DNA of 8,981 bases from an uncultured Lachnospiraceae bacterium (GCA_902783445.1 CACZQX010000189.1:1-8981); one strand, 5' to 3'. Positions 1-5,978 are shown, numbered from the stretch's first letter. Translations and numbers: made by a program. The notes: generated by a model from the sequence alone, not told the origin.

Positions 1-1
1 C

Positions 2-79
2 AGCATAGATGCCCAAAACTACGAAAATTTTGATTATATAAAAAGTAAAATAGCCTATAAACTGATAAATGCCAAGTAA
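2..79 (+). pseudogene. N-terminal part of interrupted DUF5688 gene (5' truncated by window)
   Basis: The frame that is open from the left edge reads ...FDYIKSKIAYKLINAK and then meets TAA at 77-79. The next codons, in the same frame, read NENMLKDVPWIPILDLAIVF. In DUF5688 proteins, as I remember the family, a stretch of the type 'KLIN-x-x-x-N-x-x-L-x-x-[IV]P-x-x-x-x-DLAIVF' is continuous. The stop therefore replaces one residue inside a conserved block rather than ending a protein. One base change (AAA, CAA or GAA to TAA) explains it. This piece is the end of the N-terminal half, and the rest of that half lies outside the window. A base-calling error in the assembly is an alternative explanation. 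Confidence 0.7.
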
Positions 80-88
80 AACGAGAAC

Positions 89-655
89 ATGTTAAAAGAT
101 GTCCCTTGGATTCCCATATTGGATCTTGCGATCGTCTTTTATGTAATTGTAGAAATCGACAAATCAGGTGCGGACGGAACGATTCTTATTAAGAACAATC
201 ATTTAAAAATCTGGGGCATAGATAAAGAAGAGCTTATTGAGCTTGCAAAAGAAAACACTCCAAAGATAATGCCTTCGGAGATTCGTACTATGAAGAAAGT
301 TATATCGGATATTTTAAAGAAAAGAAATATCAAAGTATCGGAATACGAGTTGTCTCTTAATGACTATTTCAGCGAAGATATGTTTGTTGTTTCCAACAAA
401 AAAATGTTATTTGGAGCGGCGGCCCTTATATATGACGGCGTTTTGGAAGAATTAAGCGAAAACATAGATGAAGATCTTTACATATTGCCAAGCAGCATTC
501 ACGAAGTTATTGTTTTGCCTTGCAGAAACGGTGATGAAGAAAGGTTTAACAACATGGTAAAGGCCGTAAACAGAGAGGAACTTGCGGCAAGTGATGTGCT
601 TTCAGACCATATTTACAGATATTCACGAAAAGAAAAAGCATTGCAAATGCTTTAA
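89..655 (+). CDS. DUF5688 family protein, C-terminal fragment downstream of in-frame stop
   Basis: The 188 codons from ATG 89 match the C-terminal half of DUF5688, a family of unknown function common in Lachnospiraceae. Visible hallmarks are VPWIPILDLAIVF near the start, a GTILIKNNHLKIWGI block (about residues 30-44), a conserved NTPKIMPSEI block (about 55-64), LFGAAALIYDGVLEEL (about 106-121) and LPSSIHEVIVLP (about 132-143). The fragment has no signal peptide, membrane segment or catalytic motif that I can identify. The sequence before ATG 89 has only a weak GAG, so independent translation is doubtful. The full-length protein would begin upstream of the window and read through 77-79. It converges on the tRNA-Arg gene, and its last codons double as that gene's terminator. 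The family assignment is fairly sure, but whether the fragment is made as a protein is not. Confidence 0.75.
   Translation: MLKDVPWIPILDLAIVFYVIVEIDKSGADGTILIKNNHLKIWGIDKEELIELAKENTPKIMPSEIRTMKKVISDILKKRNIKVSEYELSLNDYFSEDMFVVSNKKMLFGAAALIYDGVLEELSENIDEDLYILPSSIHEVIVLPCRNGDEERFNNMVKAVNREELAASDVLSDHIYRYSRKEKALQML
628..653 (-). terminator. Intrinsic terminator of the tRNA-Arg unit
   Basis: Read on the minus strand, AAAGCATT (653-646) pairs perfectly with AATGCTTT (642-635) around a 3-nt loop, and is followed by a T-rich run (TTTTTCTTTT, 637-628). It starts 3 nt beyond the tRNA discriminator base, which is the expected place for a tRNA terminator. On the plus strand no T tract follows, so it should act only on minus-strand transcription. 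It lies entirely inside the last nine codons of the convergent DUF5688 frame. Confidence 0.7.
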
Positions 656-656
656 A

Positions 657-728
657 TGCATCCGGCCGGAATCGAACCGGCATTACTGGCTCCGGAGGCC
701 AGTGCTCTATCCATTGGGCTACGGATGC
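657..728 (-). tRNA. tRNA-Arg(CCG)
   Basis: The cloverleaf was folded by hand on the minus strand. The acceptor GCATCCG (728-722) pairs with CGGATGC (664-658), with discriminator A at 657. The anticodon stem CTGGC/GCCAG encloses loop CTCCGGA with anticodon CCG, which reads Arg codon CGG. The T stem GCCGG/CCGGC carries loop TTCGATT. The D loop AATGGATA contains the GG pair followed by A20, an arginine identity element, and C35 of the anticodon agrees. CCA is not encoded. The D stem is GCCC against GAGC, which leaves a C12-A23 mismatch where GCTC is usual. No convincing private promoter is visible just upstream, so it is probably co-transcribed with the AP2-like gene. Confidence 0.95.
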
Positions 729-1510
729 GTAAATTCACGAATCTTTCTTGATATTGAAAGCATGTTGTATTTTTTCGCATATTCAATATTTGAAAGATCC
801 TCTATATAATTTTTGTCAAAATTCTTTGAAAGACCGCGAGAATGCAGTATATCAACGGCTTTGTTATAGGCAATGGCCGCATTAACCTCGGATTTGTATC
901 TTCCTATTATAATGTTTCCGTTGATGTGGATGGAAGCGGTGAAGAGGCTTCTTCCTTTGTAGGTATTTTTTTCAACACCTGTGTATTTGTTGATTATTTC
1001 GATGTTTTCGTAGCGTAAATCGGTGTTATCTCCGTTTTTAAAAATATAATCTCTTCCTTCTACGGCGTATTTTTTAATGCCGTAGCGGGATAAAATGCTG
1101 ATTTGCATACCGTAATCGGAAACAAAAAGATGCTTGCCTCGCTTCATTATTTTATGCGTGGAAAAATAAAACAAATCGTCAACGTCAAATTTGTAGGTGA
1201 TTTCGGGATCATAGTGGTATTCGAAATGCTTTGGCTTCATGTAAATAGGTGTTTTGAAGTAAATATTGTTGTCTCTGTAATTAACAATGCAAACCCATTT
1301 TTCAAAAGAAAGAAAGCGATTATGAAGGCCGTAATCATCAATGGACAGCGAAGATTCTATAAGGCTTTTGGCCTCTATATATGCAGAATTAGCGTCATCT
1401 TCATTGGAATAACTGCCAAGACTGATGTGCTTGTTTTTGTAAGTGAACGAAGCACGATAGTAGATTTCACCGTTAGCTTTTTTAGCGACATATACACCCG
1501 AAAGTAGCAT
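719..1510 (-). CDS. AP2-like DNA-binding protein with degenerate HNH-like core
   Basis: The protein is 263 residues, starting at ATG 1510. This start is preferred over ATG 1525 because GGGGGA sits about 8 nt before it, whereas nothing like a Shine-Dalgarno precedes the upstream ATG. Two AP2-type modules are visible. Residues 5-51 have the GVY...YYRASFTYKNKHISLGSY...A..AY..A pattern. Residues 176-232 have YTGV..N..KG..LF.ASIHINGNIIIG.Y.SEVNAAIAYNKA...L...G..KNF. The stretch before the second module, KNGDNTDLRYENIEII (158-173), resembles the end of HNH homing endonucleases (xxIDGNKLNNRxENLE), but the expected His residues are missing. A binding protein derived from a homing endonuclease is therefore more likely than an active nuclease. 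The middle (60-155) is rich in aromatic residues and I do not recognise it. The stop codon TAG (721-719) is supplied by the 5' end of tRNA-Arg. The function is unknown; transcription regulation or a domesticated mobile gene are both possible. Confidence 0.75.
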   Translation of the reverse strand: MLLSGVYVAKKANGEIYYRASFTYKNKHISLGSYSNEDDANSAYIEAKSLIESSLSIDDYGLHNRFLSFEKWVCIVNYRDNNIYFKTPIYMKPKHFEYHYDPEITYKFDVDDLFYFSTHKIMKRGKHLFVSDYGMQISILSRYGIKKYAVEGRDYIFKNGDNTDLRYENIEIINKYTGVEKNTYKGRSLFTASIHINGNIIIGRYKSEVNAAIAYNKAVDILHSRGLSKNFDKNYIEDLSNIEYAKKYNMLSISRKIREFTHP

Positions 1511-1530
1511 TAACACATCCCCCAATGATT

Positions 1531-1561
1531 ATTATATCGTAGTAAGTATATCATAAATCAA
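1531..1561 (-). promoter_or_regulatory. Possible promoter of the AP2-like gene
   Basis: On the minus strand TATAAT (1536-1531) lies about 20 nt before the start codon, with TTGATT (1561-1556) as a possible -35 at a long 19-bp spacing. TATACT at 1550-1545 is an alternative -10 without a good -35. If TATAAT is used, the leader is only about a dozen bases and contains the GGGGGA ribosome binding site. Confidence 0.35.
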
Positions 1562-1798
1562 CCTATTTAAAAACGGGATTTTTCGCTAAAAAAGTTCACA
1601 TAATATCAAAAAACGCGCAAATCACTTTTTTCTAAGCATTAATTCTGAATAAAGTCAAGTATGCCTCTGAATATATCAATGTTAAAATTGCACAAAATTA
1701 TTTTGCAAAGCTCTAAGAAATTGTGCAAGTTTGCATTAACAAATTTTAGCGCGTTAAAGTGCTTAGGGTTTATTACTGACAAAATTGCTTTTTTTTTT

Positions 1799-1827
1799 TT
1801 TACTGCTTGTAACTATGCGCCTATAAT
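1799..1827 (+). promoter_or_regulatory. Sigma-A promoter of the cell wall hydrolase gene
   Basis: A perfect -10 box TATAAT at 1822-1827 is preceded by TTTACT at 1799-1804 (4 of 6 to TTGACA) with 17-bp spacing. The -35 overlaps the end of a 13-base T run (1789-1801), which may act as an UP-like or curved element. This predicts a start near 1834 and a leader of about 57 nt before ATG 1891. Confidence 0.6.
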
Positions 1828-1890
1828 GTGGCATGAGTTTTGCAAGTCGGAAGGATTTGCGAAACCAAACTAAAGGAAGAGAGGAAATAT

Positions 1891-2679
1891 ATGTTGAAAC
1901 TTCATAAGTTAGTTGCTTCCTTGTCACGCAAAGTGTTAAGAAGCAGAACGACTTATAGAGTGTGCGCTATGGTCCTTCTCGGAGCAGTGGTCTGTTCTTT
2001 GGATGTGACCTCATCAACAGATGTAACAAATTATTCCTTTGCAAAAACTTCATATATTGCAGATGTAGATGATAATGGAAGATTATCACTTACTGATGGC
2101 AATGAAAGCGTAAACAGTGTTCTGAACGAAAAGAAAGCAGATTTTGTCAACCGGGAAGCGGAAGACGAAATAGTAGAGTTTCTGGCGGCCAACGATAAGG
2201 TCACTGATTTAGCTGCACGTAGCGAAGGTCAGGCGACGATTGAACAACAAGAGGTTGCCGTAACGGTGAGCAGTTCAGAGGTTATTAATAATTTAGGTTT
2301 GGAAATTTCCGCACAGGATTATGATGCATTGTGCAGGATAGTACAAGCCGAGGCAGGTAATCAGGACGAAATTGGAAAGATTATGGTCGCTAACGTAATT
2401 ATTAACCGTGTACTCGATTCGAGATTTCCGTCAACGATTTACGACGTAATATACGCCGGAAGCGACGGAGACACGCCACAGTTTTCACCAACCGCGAGCG
2501 AAGATTTTGAGTACATACAAGCAAGTGAATCAACCATAGCATGTGTCGAAAGGGCACTTGCCGGAGAGGATTATTCACAAGGAGCGTTATATTTTACGTC
2601 GTGTTATGAAGACACAAGCTGGTTCAATACGGCACTGACTTTCATAACACAAGAAGGTGCACATTATTTCTATAAGTAA
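1891..2679 (+). CDS. SleB-like cell wall hydrolase (Hydrolase_2 domain)
   Basis: The protein is 262 residues. ATG 1891 is chosen because AGAGG lies 6 nt upstream; an in-frame TTG at 1840 would put extra residues before the signal and has no ribosome binding site. A positively charged N terminus and a hydrophobic stretch (about residues 22-37, containing CAMVLLGAVVCSL) look like a signal peptide or anchor. A low-complexity linker follows, roughly 40-135. The C-terminal domain, about 142-262, is of the SleB/CwlJ lytic type. It has the putative catalytic Glu154 in QAEAG, then GKIMVANVIINRV, FPSTIYDVIY, QFSP, GALYF and a closing AHYFYK. SleB-family enzymes are lytic transglycosylases acting on peptidoglycan, best known from spore cortex hydrolysis. 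There is no peptidoglycan-binding domain, so a role in vegetative wall turnover is as likely as germination. It appears monocistronic. Confidence 0.85.
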   Translation: MLKLHKLVASLSRKVLRSRTTYRVCAMVLLGAVVCSLDVTSSTDVTNYSFAKTSYIADVDDNGRLSLTDGNESVNSVLNEKKADFVNREAEDEIVEFLAANDKVTDLAARSEGQATIEQQEVAVTVSSSEVINNLGLEISAQDYDALCRIVQAEAGNQDEIGKIMVANVIINRVLDSRFPSTIYDVIYAGSDGDTPQFSPTASEDFEYIQASESTIACVERALAGEDYSQGALYFTSCYEDTSWFNTALTFITQEGAHYFYK

Positions 2680-2693
2680 TCAAAAAAAGGAAA

Positions 2694-2726
2694 CGACAGG
2701 TCAAGGAGCGGGCCTGTTTTTTCTTT
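2694..2726 (+). terminator. Intrinsic terminator after the hydrolase gene
   Basis: ACAGGTC (2696-2702) pairs with GGCCTGT (2711-2717) with one T-G wobble around an 8-nt loop. It is followed by a T run continuing to 2722 and more T after one C. It lies 16 nt after the hydrolase stop codon. Confidence 0.85.
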
Positions 2727-2746
2727 GCTTATTTTCAAATAAAATC

Positions 2747-2775
2747 TATACAATTTTAGGGCAATATGTTATAAT
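2747..2775 (+). promoter_or_regulatory. Extended -10 promoter of thrC
   Basis: TGTTATAAT at 2767-2775 is a perfect -10 with the TGn extension, and TATACA (2747-2752, 4 of 6 to TTGACA) stands 17 bp upstream. The predicted start is near 2782, leaving a leader of about 40 nt. That is too short for a T-box or a leader-peptide attenuator, so no threonine-specific RNA control is evident. Confidence 0.75.
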
Positions 2776-2821
2776 CACGTGAAAAGTTTTTAAATTATGC
2801 TATAGGAAAAGAGGTAATATT

Positions 2822-4312
2822 ATGCAGGTTCTATATAAGAGCACAAGAGGAAACGGAAAAGAGACAGTTACGGCATCAGAGGCAATTTTAAAAGGCCTTG
2901 CTTCGGACGGCGGTTTGTTCGTACCGACAGAAATTCCAAAGCTTCCGTGCGATCTTGCAGATTTTGCCAATATGGAATACAAAGAAGTCGCTTATAATGT
3001 AATGAAAGGCTTTTTGGCGGATTTCAGCGAAGAAGAGCTTAAATCATGCATTGAAAAAGCATATGACGATAAATTCGATACAAAAGAAATCGCAGCCCTT
3101 GTAAAAAACGATGATGCTTACTTTTTGGAGCTTTTCCACGGTGCAACAATAGCATTTAAAGATATGGCTCTTTCAATCTTGCCTCATCTTCTTACAACAT
3201 CGGCAAAGAAAAACAATGTAACAAACGAAATCGTAATACTTACCGCTACATCCGGAGATACGGGAAAAGCTGCACTTGCAGGCTTTGCTGACGTTCCGGG
3301 TACAAAAATCATTGTTTTCTATCCAAAGGGAGGCGTAAGTCTCATTCAAGAAAAACAGATGCTTACACAAAAAGGCGATAACACATTCGTTGTAGGTATC
3401 AAAGGCAATTTCGATCAGGCACAAAGCGGTGTTAAAGCAATTTTCGGCAATAAAGAACTTGAAAAAGAATTACTTGTAAAAGGCTTCCAGTTCTCATCAG
3501 CCAACTCAATAAATATCGGAAGACTTGTTCCTCAGGTGGCATACTATGTTTATGCATATTCAAGACTTGTTAAAAGAGGCGAAATCAAATGCGGAGACAA
3601 GATTAATTTTGTGGTTCCGACAGGTAACTTCGGTAATATCCTTGCGGGCTTTTATGCAAAACAGATGGGACTTCCGGTAAACAAATTTGTATGTGCTTCA
3701 AACGAAAACAAAGTTTTGTATGACTTCTTCAAAAGCGGGAAATACGACAAAAACAGAGAGTTTATCTTAACAACTTCACCATCCATGGATATTCTTATTT
3801 CAAGCAACCTCGAAAGACTTATTTACAGAATTGCCGGAAATGATGTTAACAAAAACAAAGAGCTTATGGAAAACCTCATTAAAGAAGGCGAATACGAAAT
3901 AACTGCCGACATGAAGAAGGAATTGGACGACTTCTACGGCAATTATGCAAGCGAAGAAGAAACATCGAAAGCAATCAAAGATTCTTTCGCGAAAACAGGA
4001 TATGTAATGGATACACATACGGCTGTAGCAGCGGCTGTATATAAAAAATACAAAGAAGAAACAAAAGACGATACAAAGACGGTTATCGTATCAACCGCAA
4101 GCCCTTACAAGTTTGCCCGTGCGGTAATGACTTCAATCAACGCTCAGTATGATAAAAAATCAGACTTTGAGCTTCTTGATGAACTTGAGATTGTTTCAAA
4201 AGTTAAACAGCCGAGAGCAATTGAAGAAATACAGAATGCTCCTATTGTTCATGACACGGTTTGCGAAGTGAACGAAATGGAATCCGTTGTAAAAAAATTC
4301 TTAGAAAAATAA
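2822..4312 (+). CDS. thrC: Threonine synthase
   Basis: A PLP-dependent lyase converting O-phospho-L-homoserine and water to L-threonine and phosphate, the last step of threonine synthesis, in the cytoplasm. The 496-residue length fits the class of bacterial threonine synthases with the long form and N-terminal domain (STRG...TASEAILKGLASDGGLFVP at about 7-35). Visible motifs are the PLP-binding Lys113 in HGATIAFKDMAL, LTATSGDTGKAALAGF (140-155), the substrate-binding FSSANSINIGRLVPQ (about 224-238) and the phosphate-gripping VVPTGNFGN (264-272). The C-terminal DTHTAVA and STASPYKFA blocks are intact. ATG 2822 follows GAGG by 7 nt. The gene is first in a probable two-gene unit with the following membrane protein. 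No homoserine pathway genes adjoin it, so the pathway is dispersed. Nothing is missing. Confidence 0.97.
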   Translation: MQVLYKSTRGNGKETVTASEAILKGLASDGGLFVPTEIPKLPCDLADFANMEYKEVAYNVMKGFLADFSEEELKSCIEKAYDDKFDTKEIAALVKNDDAYFLELFHGATIAFKDMALSILPHLLTTSAKKNNVTNEIVILTATSGDTGKAALAGFADVPGTKIIVFYPKGGVSLIQEKQMLTQKGDNTFVVGIKGNFDQAQSGVKAIFGNKELEKELLVKGFQFSSANSINIGRLVPQVAYYVYAYSRLVKRGEIKCGDKINFVVPTGNFGNILAGFYAKQMGLPVNKFVCASNENKVLYDFFKSGKYDKNREFILTTSPSMDILISSNLERLIYRIAGNDVNKNKELMENLIKEGEYEITADMKKELDDFYGNYASEEETSKAIKDSFAKTGYVMDTHTAVAAAVYKKYKEETKDDTKTVIVSTASPYKFARAVMTSINAQYDKKSDFELLDELEIVSKVKQPRAIEEIQNAPIVHDTVCEVNEMESVVKKFLEK

Positions 4313-4331
4313 GGCAGGATAAAGACATATT

Positions 4332-4844
4332 ATGGAACATATAGCAACAGCGCTTACGGATGCGATTTCCGGAGCTTTTGGAGATAAAGCGGTAGCTTTG
4401 ATTCCGGGAATTATTTCTTTATTTCCGATTTTGGAGATGCGTGGTGGATTGATAGCTGCAAGAATACTTGATATTCCATATATTCAAGCACTTATAACAT
4501 GCATAATCGGCAATATAATTCCGATTCCTTTTATACTTTTGTTTATCAGAAAAATATTCTCATTCCTTAAACGCTTCAAGCATTTGGGAAAACTCGTAAC
4601 AAAACTTGAAGAAAAAGCAATGAGCAAAAAACATAAAGTTGAAAGAAACCTATTTATAGGATTAATCTTGTTCGTAGGTATTCCGCTTCCGGGAACGGGA
4701 GCATGGACAGGAGCCTTGCTTGCATCCCTTTTATACATGGACATAAAAAAAGCAAGTCTAGCCATACTTATCGGACTTGCACTTTGTGCGGTAATAATGA
4801 GTATCATAACTTATTTGATACCATATATAATTGCATCGGTATAA
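4332..4844 (+). CDS. COG2426 / Sm_multidrug_ex family membrane protein
   Basis: A 170-residue polytopic inner membrane protein. Hydrophobic segments occur at about 20-46, 50-76, 106-135 and 142-168, with a basic cytoplasmic-looking loop (RKIFSFLKRFKHLGKL and KKHKVERN) in the middle. Family marks are FPILEMRGGLIAA near residues 31-43 and GIPLPGTGAWTGALLAS at 116-132. The family name 'small multidrug export protein' is historical and the transported substrate, if any, is not established. The gene begins 19 bp after the thrC stop, and a weak AGGA (4316-4319) is 12 nt before the ATG, so translation may partly depend on coupling to thrC. Co-transcription with thrC is likely, but a functional link to threonine is only a guess. 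Confidence 0.85.
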   Translation: MEHIATALTDAISGAFGDKAVALIPGIISLFPILEMRGGLIAARILDIPYIQALITCIIGNIIPIPFILLFIRKIFSFLKRFKHLGKLVTKLEEKAMSKKHKVERNLFIGLILFVGIPLPGTGAWTGALLASLLYMDIKKASLAILIGLALCAVIMSIITYLIPYIIASV

Positions 4845-4877
4845 ATAGCGTAAGCTATTAAATCTAAAACTATAACT

Positions 4878-4916
4878 AAAGCAAAAAGGACCGTTTTTAA
4901 CGGTCCTTTTTGCTTT
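4878..4916. terminator. Bidirectional intrinsic terminator between convergent genes
   Basis: An 18-bp perfect inverted repeat (4878-4895 and 4899-4916) with a TTT loop has the core GGACCGTT/AACGGTCC flanked by A5 on one side and T5 on the other. Each strand therefore shows a GC-rich stem followed by T residues. It sits 33 nt after the COG2426 stop and 13 nt after the stop of the minus-strand gene, so it can end both transcripts. Confidence 0.92.
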
Positions 4917-4929
4917 ATATATTAATTAA

Positions 4930-5799
4930 TTACACGTTTTTCAAATCAAAAGCAATTTCTCCAAAAGGATATAAAACTCTTAAAACCAAGGAAGGATCGT
5001 CATTTTCGAGTCTTCCTTTTGAAACTATCGGAGAAGGAATCTCGCGTTCATCTTGTAAATCGCATGTAAGAGAGTAAAGTCCATTGTGTAGATTTAAGAA
5101 ATCAACTGCTCCGTTTTCAACTGTTGTGCTGTAGTCGCTGATGTTTTCGTTTAAAAATCTCGAAACAAAGTGAACCAAAACATCTCTTTCGGCATACATA
5201 TTTGTATCAAATGCAGGAACAATGTCCATAAGCTGAGAAATCTTAATGGTTCTGTCGGATATGTTTTCGTTGTAGTCATATAAAATAAAGTCATCGCCGA
5301 TAAATCTTACTAAATTTCTGATGAGAAGAGTTAAATACTTAACGTGCTGGTGAGTTCTGTTGTCCGAAGGATCAACAAAGCGAGAAACCATTTTTTGAAG
5401 CTCATCGTCGTCATAATTGGAATCGCCGATTTCTTCAACGGAATATTTAAGTTTGAAAAGCTTAAGAGATTCCTCAAACTGATCGTAAGTAATTGCGCTG
5501 ATATCAAGAAGAGCCTGAGCTAAAAGCAGATAGCTTTTTCTTTGCTCTTGAATGAGACCCGCAACCTGATCATGATTAAGATAACCCATTTCGATGGCGA
5601 TTTCTCCGAAACGCATGTCGACCTGAGTCTGTTTATCCAGAATTTTATGAACCTCCATAGCGGTCATAAGCCCTTTATTAATGGCAAGAACCCCCATTTT
5701 AATGCGGCTGTTCGATTTTTTTTCAAGTGCTTCTTTTAATTCTTGCTTTGTGATGATTTTATTGCTGTAAAGATAATTCCCAAAAAAATGTGTAAACAT
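4930..5799 (-). CDS. MshEN-repeat protein with CheC/CheX-like C-terminal domain
   Basis: The protein is 289 residues from ATG 5799. AGGGGG 8 nt upstream supports this start over an in-frame ATG at 5877 that would add an unsupported hydrophobic extension. The first 118 residues are four tandem units of about 28-29 residues, starting near 6, 33, 62 and 91. Each has the pattern 'G-x-x-[LA]-hydrophobic-x(2)-G-x-[IL]-[TN]-x(2)-[EQ]-[LFV]', as in the GspE N-terminal/MshEN domains that bind c-di-GMP in some ATPases. No ATPase follows. Instead, residues about 140-289 end with VDFLNLHNGLYSL (232-244), reminiscent of the Glu/Asn helix of CheC/CheX phosphatases, and a closing FGEIAFDL. It has no membrane segment and is presumably cytoplasmic. 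A c-di-GMP-responsive or chemotaxis-associated regulator is the best guess. The repeats are clear, the C-terminal call is tentative, and no flagellar or che gene lies nearby. Confidence 0.6.
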   Translation of the reverse strand: MFTHFFGNYLYSNKIITKQELKEALEKKSNSRIKMGVLAINKGLMTAMEVHKILDKQTQVDMRFGEIAIEMGYLNHDQVAGLIQEQRKSYLLLAQALLDISAITYDQFEESLKLFKLKYSVEEIGDSNYDDDELQKMVSRFVDPSDNRTHQHVKYLTLLIRNLVRFIGDDFILYDYNENISDRTIKISQLMDIVPAFDTNMYAERDVLVHFVSRFLNENISDYSTTVENGAVDFLNLHNGLYSLTCDLQDEREIPSPIVSKGRLENDDPSLVLRVLYPFGEIAFDLKNV

Positions 5800-5853
5800 A
5801 TAGTAATCCCCCTGCTGCCTGAAAAAAAGTGTTATAGATAAAAATAATGCAAA

Positions 5854-5871
5854 AAAATTTTGCAAAATTTT
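5854..5871. promoter_or_regulatory. 18-bp perfect AT-rich palindrome upstream of the MshEN-repeat gene
   Basis: AAAATTTTGCAAAATTTT is its own reverse complement and lies 55 bp before the start codon on the minus strand. It is nested within a shorter inverted repeat (AGTGTT 5828-5833 and AACACT 5873-5878). A possible promoter for the gene (TTGTAT-18-TAAAAT, about 5910-5880 on the minus strand) lies just upstream. That would place the palindrome at the start of the transcript, suitable for an operator. AT-rich palindromes also arise by chance. Confidence 0.35.
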
Positions 5872-5952
5872 AAACACTATTTTAAGATATATTTATAATA
5901 CTATACAATTCACCGTAATTCAAATAGATATTTTTTAGTTTTCTCTCACATA

Positions 5953-5969
5953 ACCGTCACATTGGCGGT
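5953..5969. repeat. GC-rich inverted repeat in the divergent region
   Basis: ACCGTC (5953-5958) and GGCGGT (5964-5969) pair, with one T-G wobble, around a 5-base spacer. They stand out from the AT-rich surroundings between the MshEN-repeat gene and the response regulator gene. No T tract follows, so it is not a terminator. It could be a regulator site. Confidence 0.3.
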
Positions 5970-5978
5970 ATATAGTGA

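Larger units (their letters stand above)
1511..1890. other. Divergent AT-rich intergenic region
   Basis: About 380 bp separate the divergent AP2-like and cell wall hydrolase genes. It holds candidate promoters for both and a T13 tract at 1789-1801. It also holds several AT-rich symmetries: AAAAAAGT/ACTTTTTT at 1588-1595 and 1624-1631, a CAAAAT-T-ATTTTG palindrome at 1693-1705, and TTGCACAA/TTGTGCAA at 1688-1695 and 1721-1728. An open frame at 1661-1873 encodes 70 codons but has no ribosome binding site or recognisable product and ends inside the hydrolase leader. I see no RNA gene or riboswitch here. Confidence 0.5.

Noticed and set aside
814..819. A perfect TTGACA on the minus strand as a private tRNA promoter
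   Set aside because: No acceptable -10 lies 16-18 bp downstream; the only TATA-like box is 5 bp away.
1103..1507. A 134-codon plus-strand frame opposite the AP2-like gene
   Set aside because: It lies wholly antisense to a gene with clear domain patterns and its own Shine-Dalgarno; the translated product has no family resemblance.
657..1510. An integrated mobile element at the tRNA-Arg gene
   Set aside because: There is no integrase, no duplicated tRNA 3' end within the window and no element boundary; adjacency of an AP2-like gene to a tRNA is not enough.
1588..1631. AAAAAAGT/ACTTTTTT inverted repeat as a terminator
   Set aside because: It lies between divergent genes where no transcript needs to end, its stem is almost all A-T and the loop is 28 nt; chance in AT-rich DNA is more likely.
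1661..1873. A 70-codon open frame upstream of the cell wall hydrolase
   Set aside because: It has no ribosome binding site, is carried by AT-rich low-complexity sequence including the T13 run, runs across the hydrolase promoter and has no recognisable product.
2776..2821. A T-box or threonine leader-peptide attenuator before thrC
   Set aside because: The predicted leader is only about 40 nt, with no Thr-rich short frame and no terminator hairpin.
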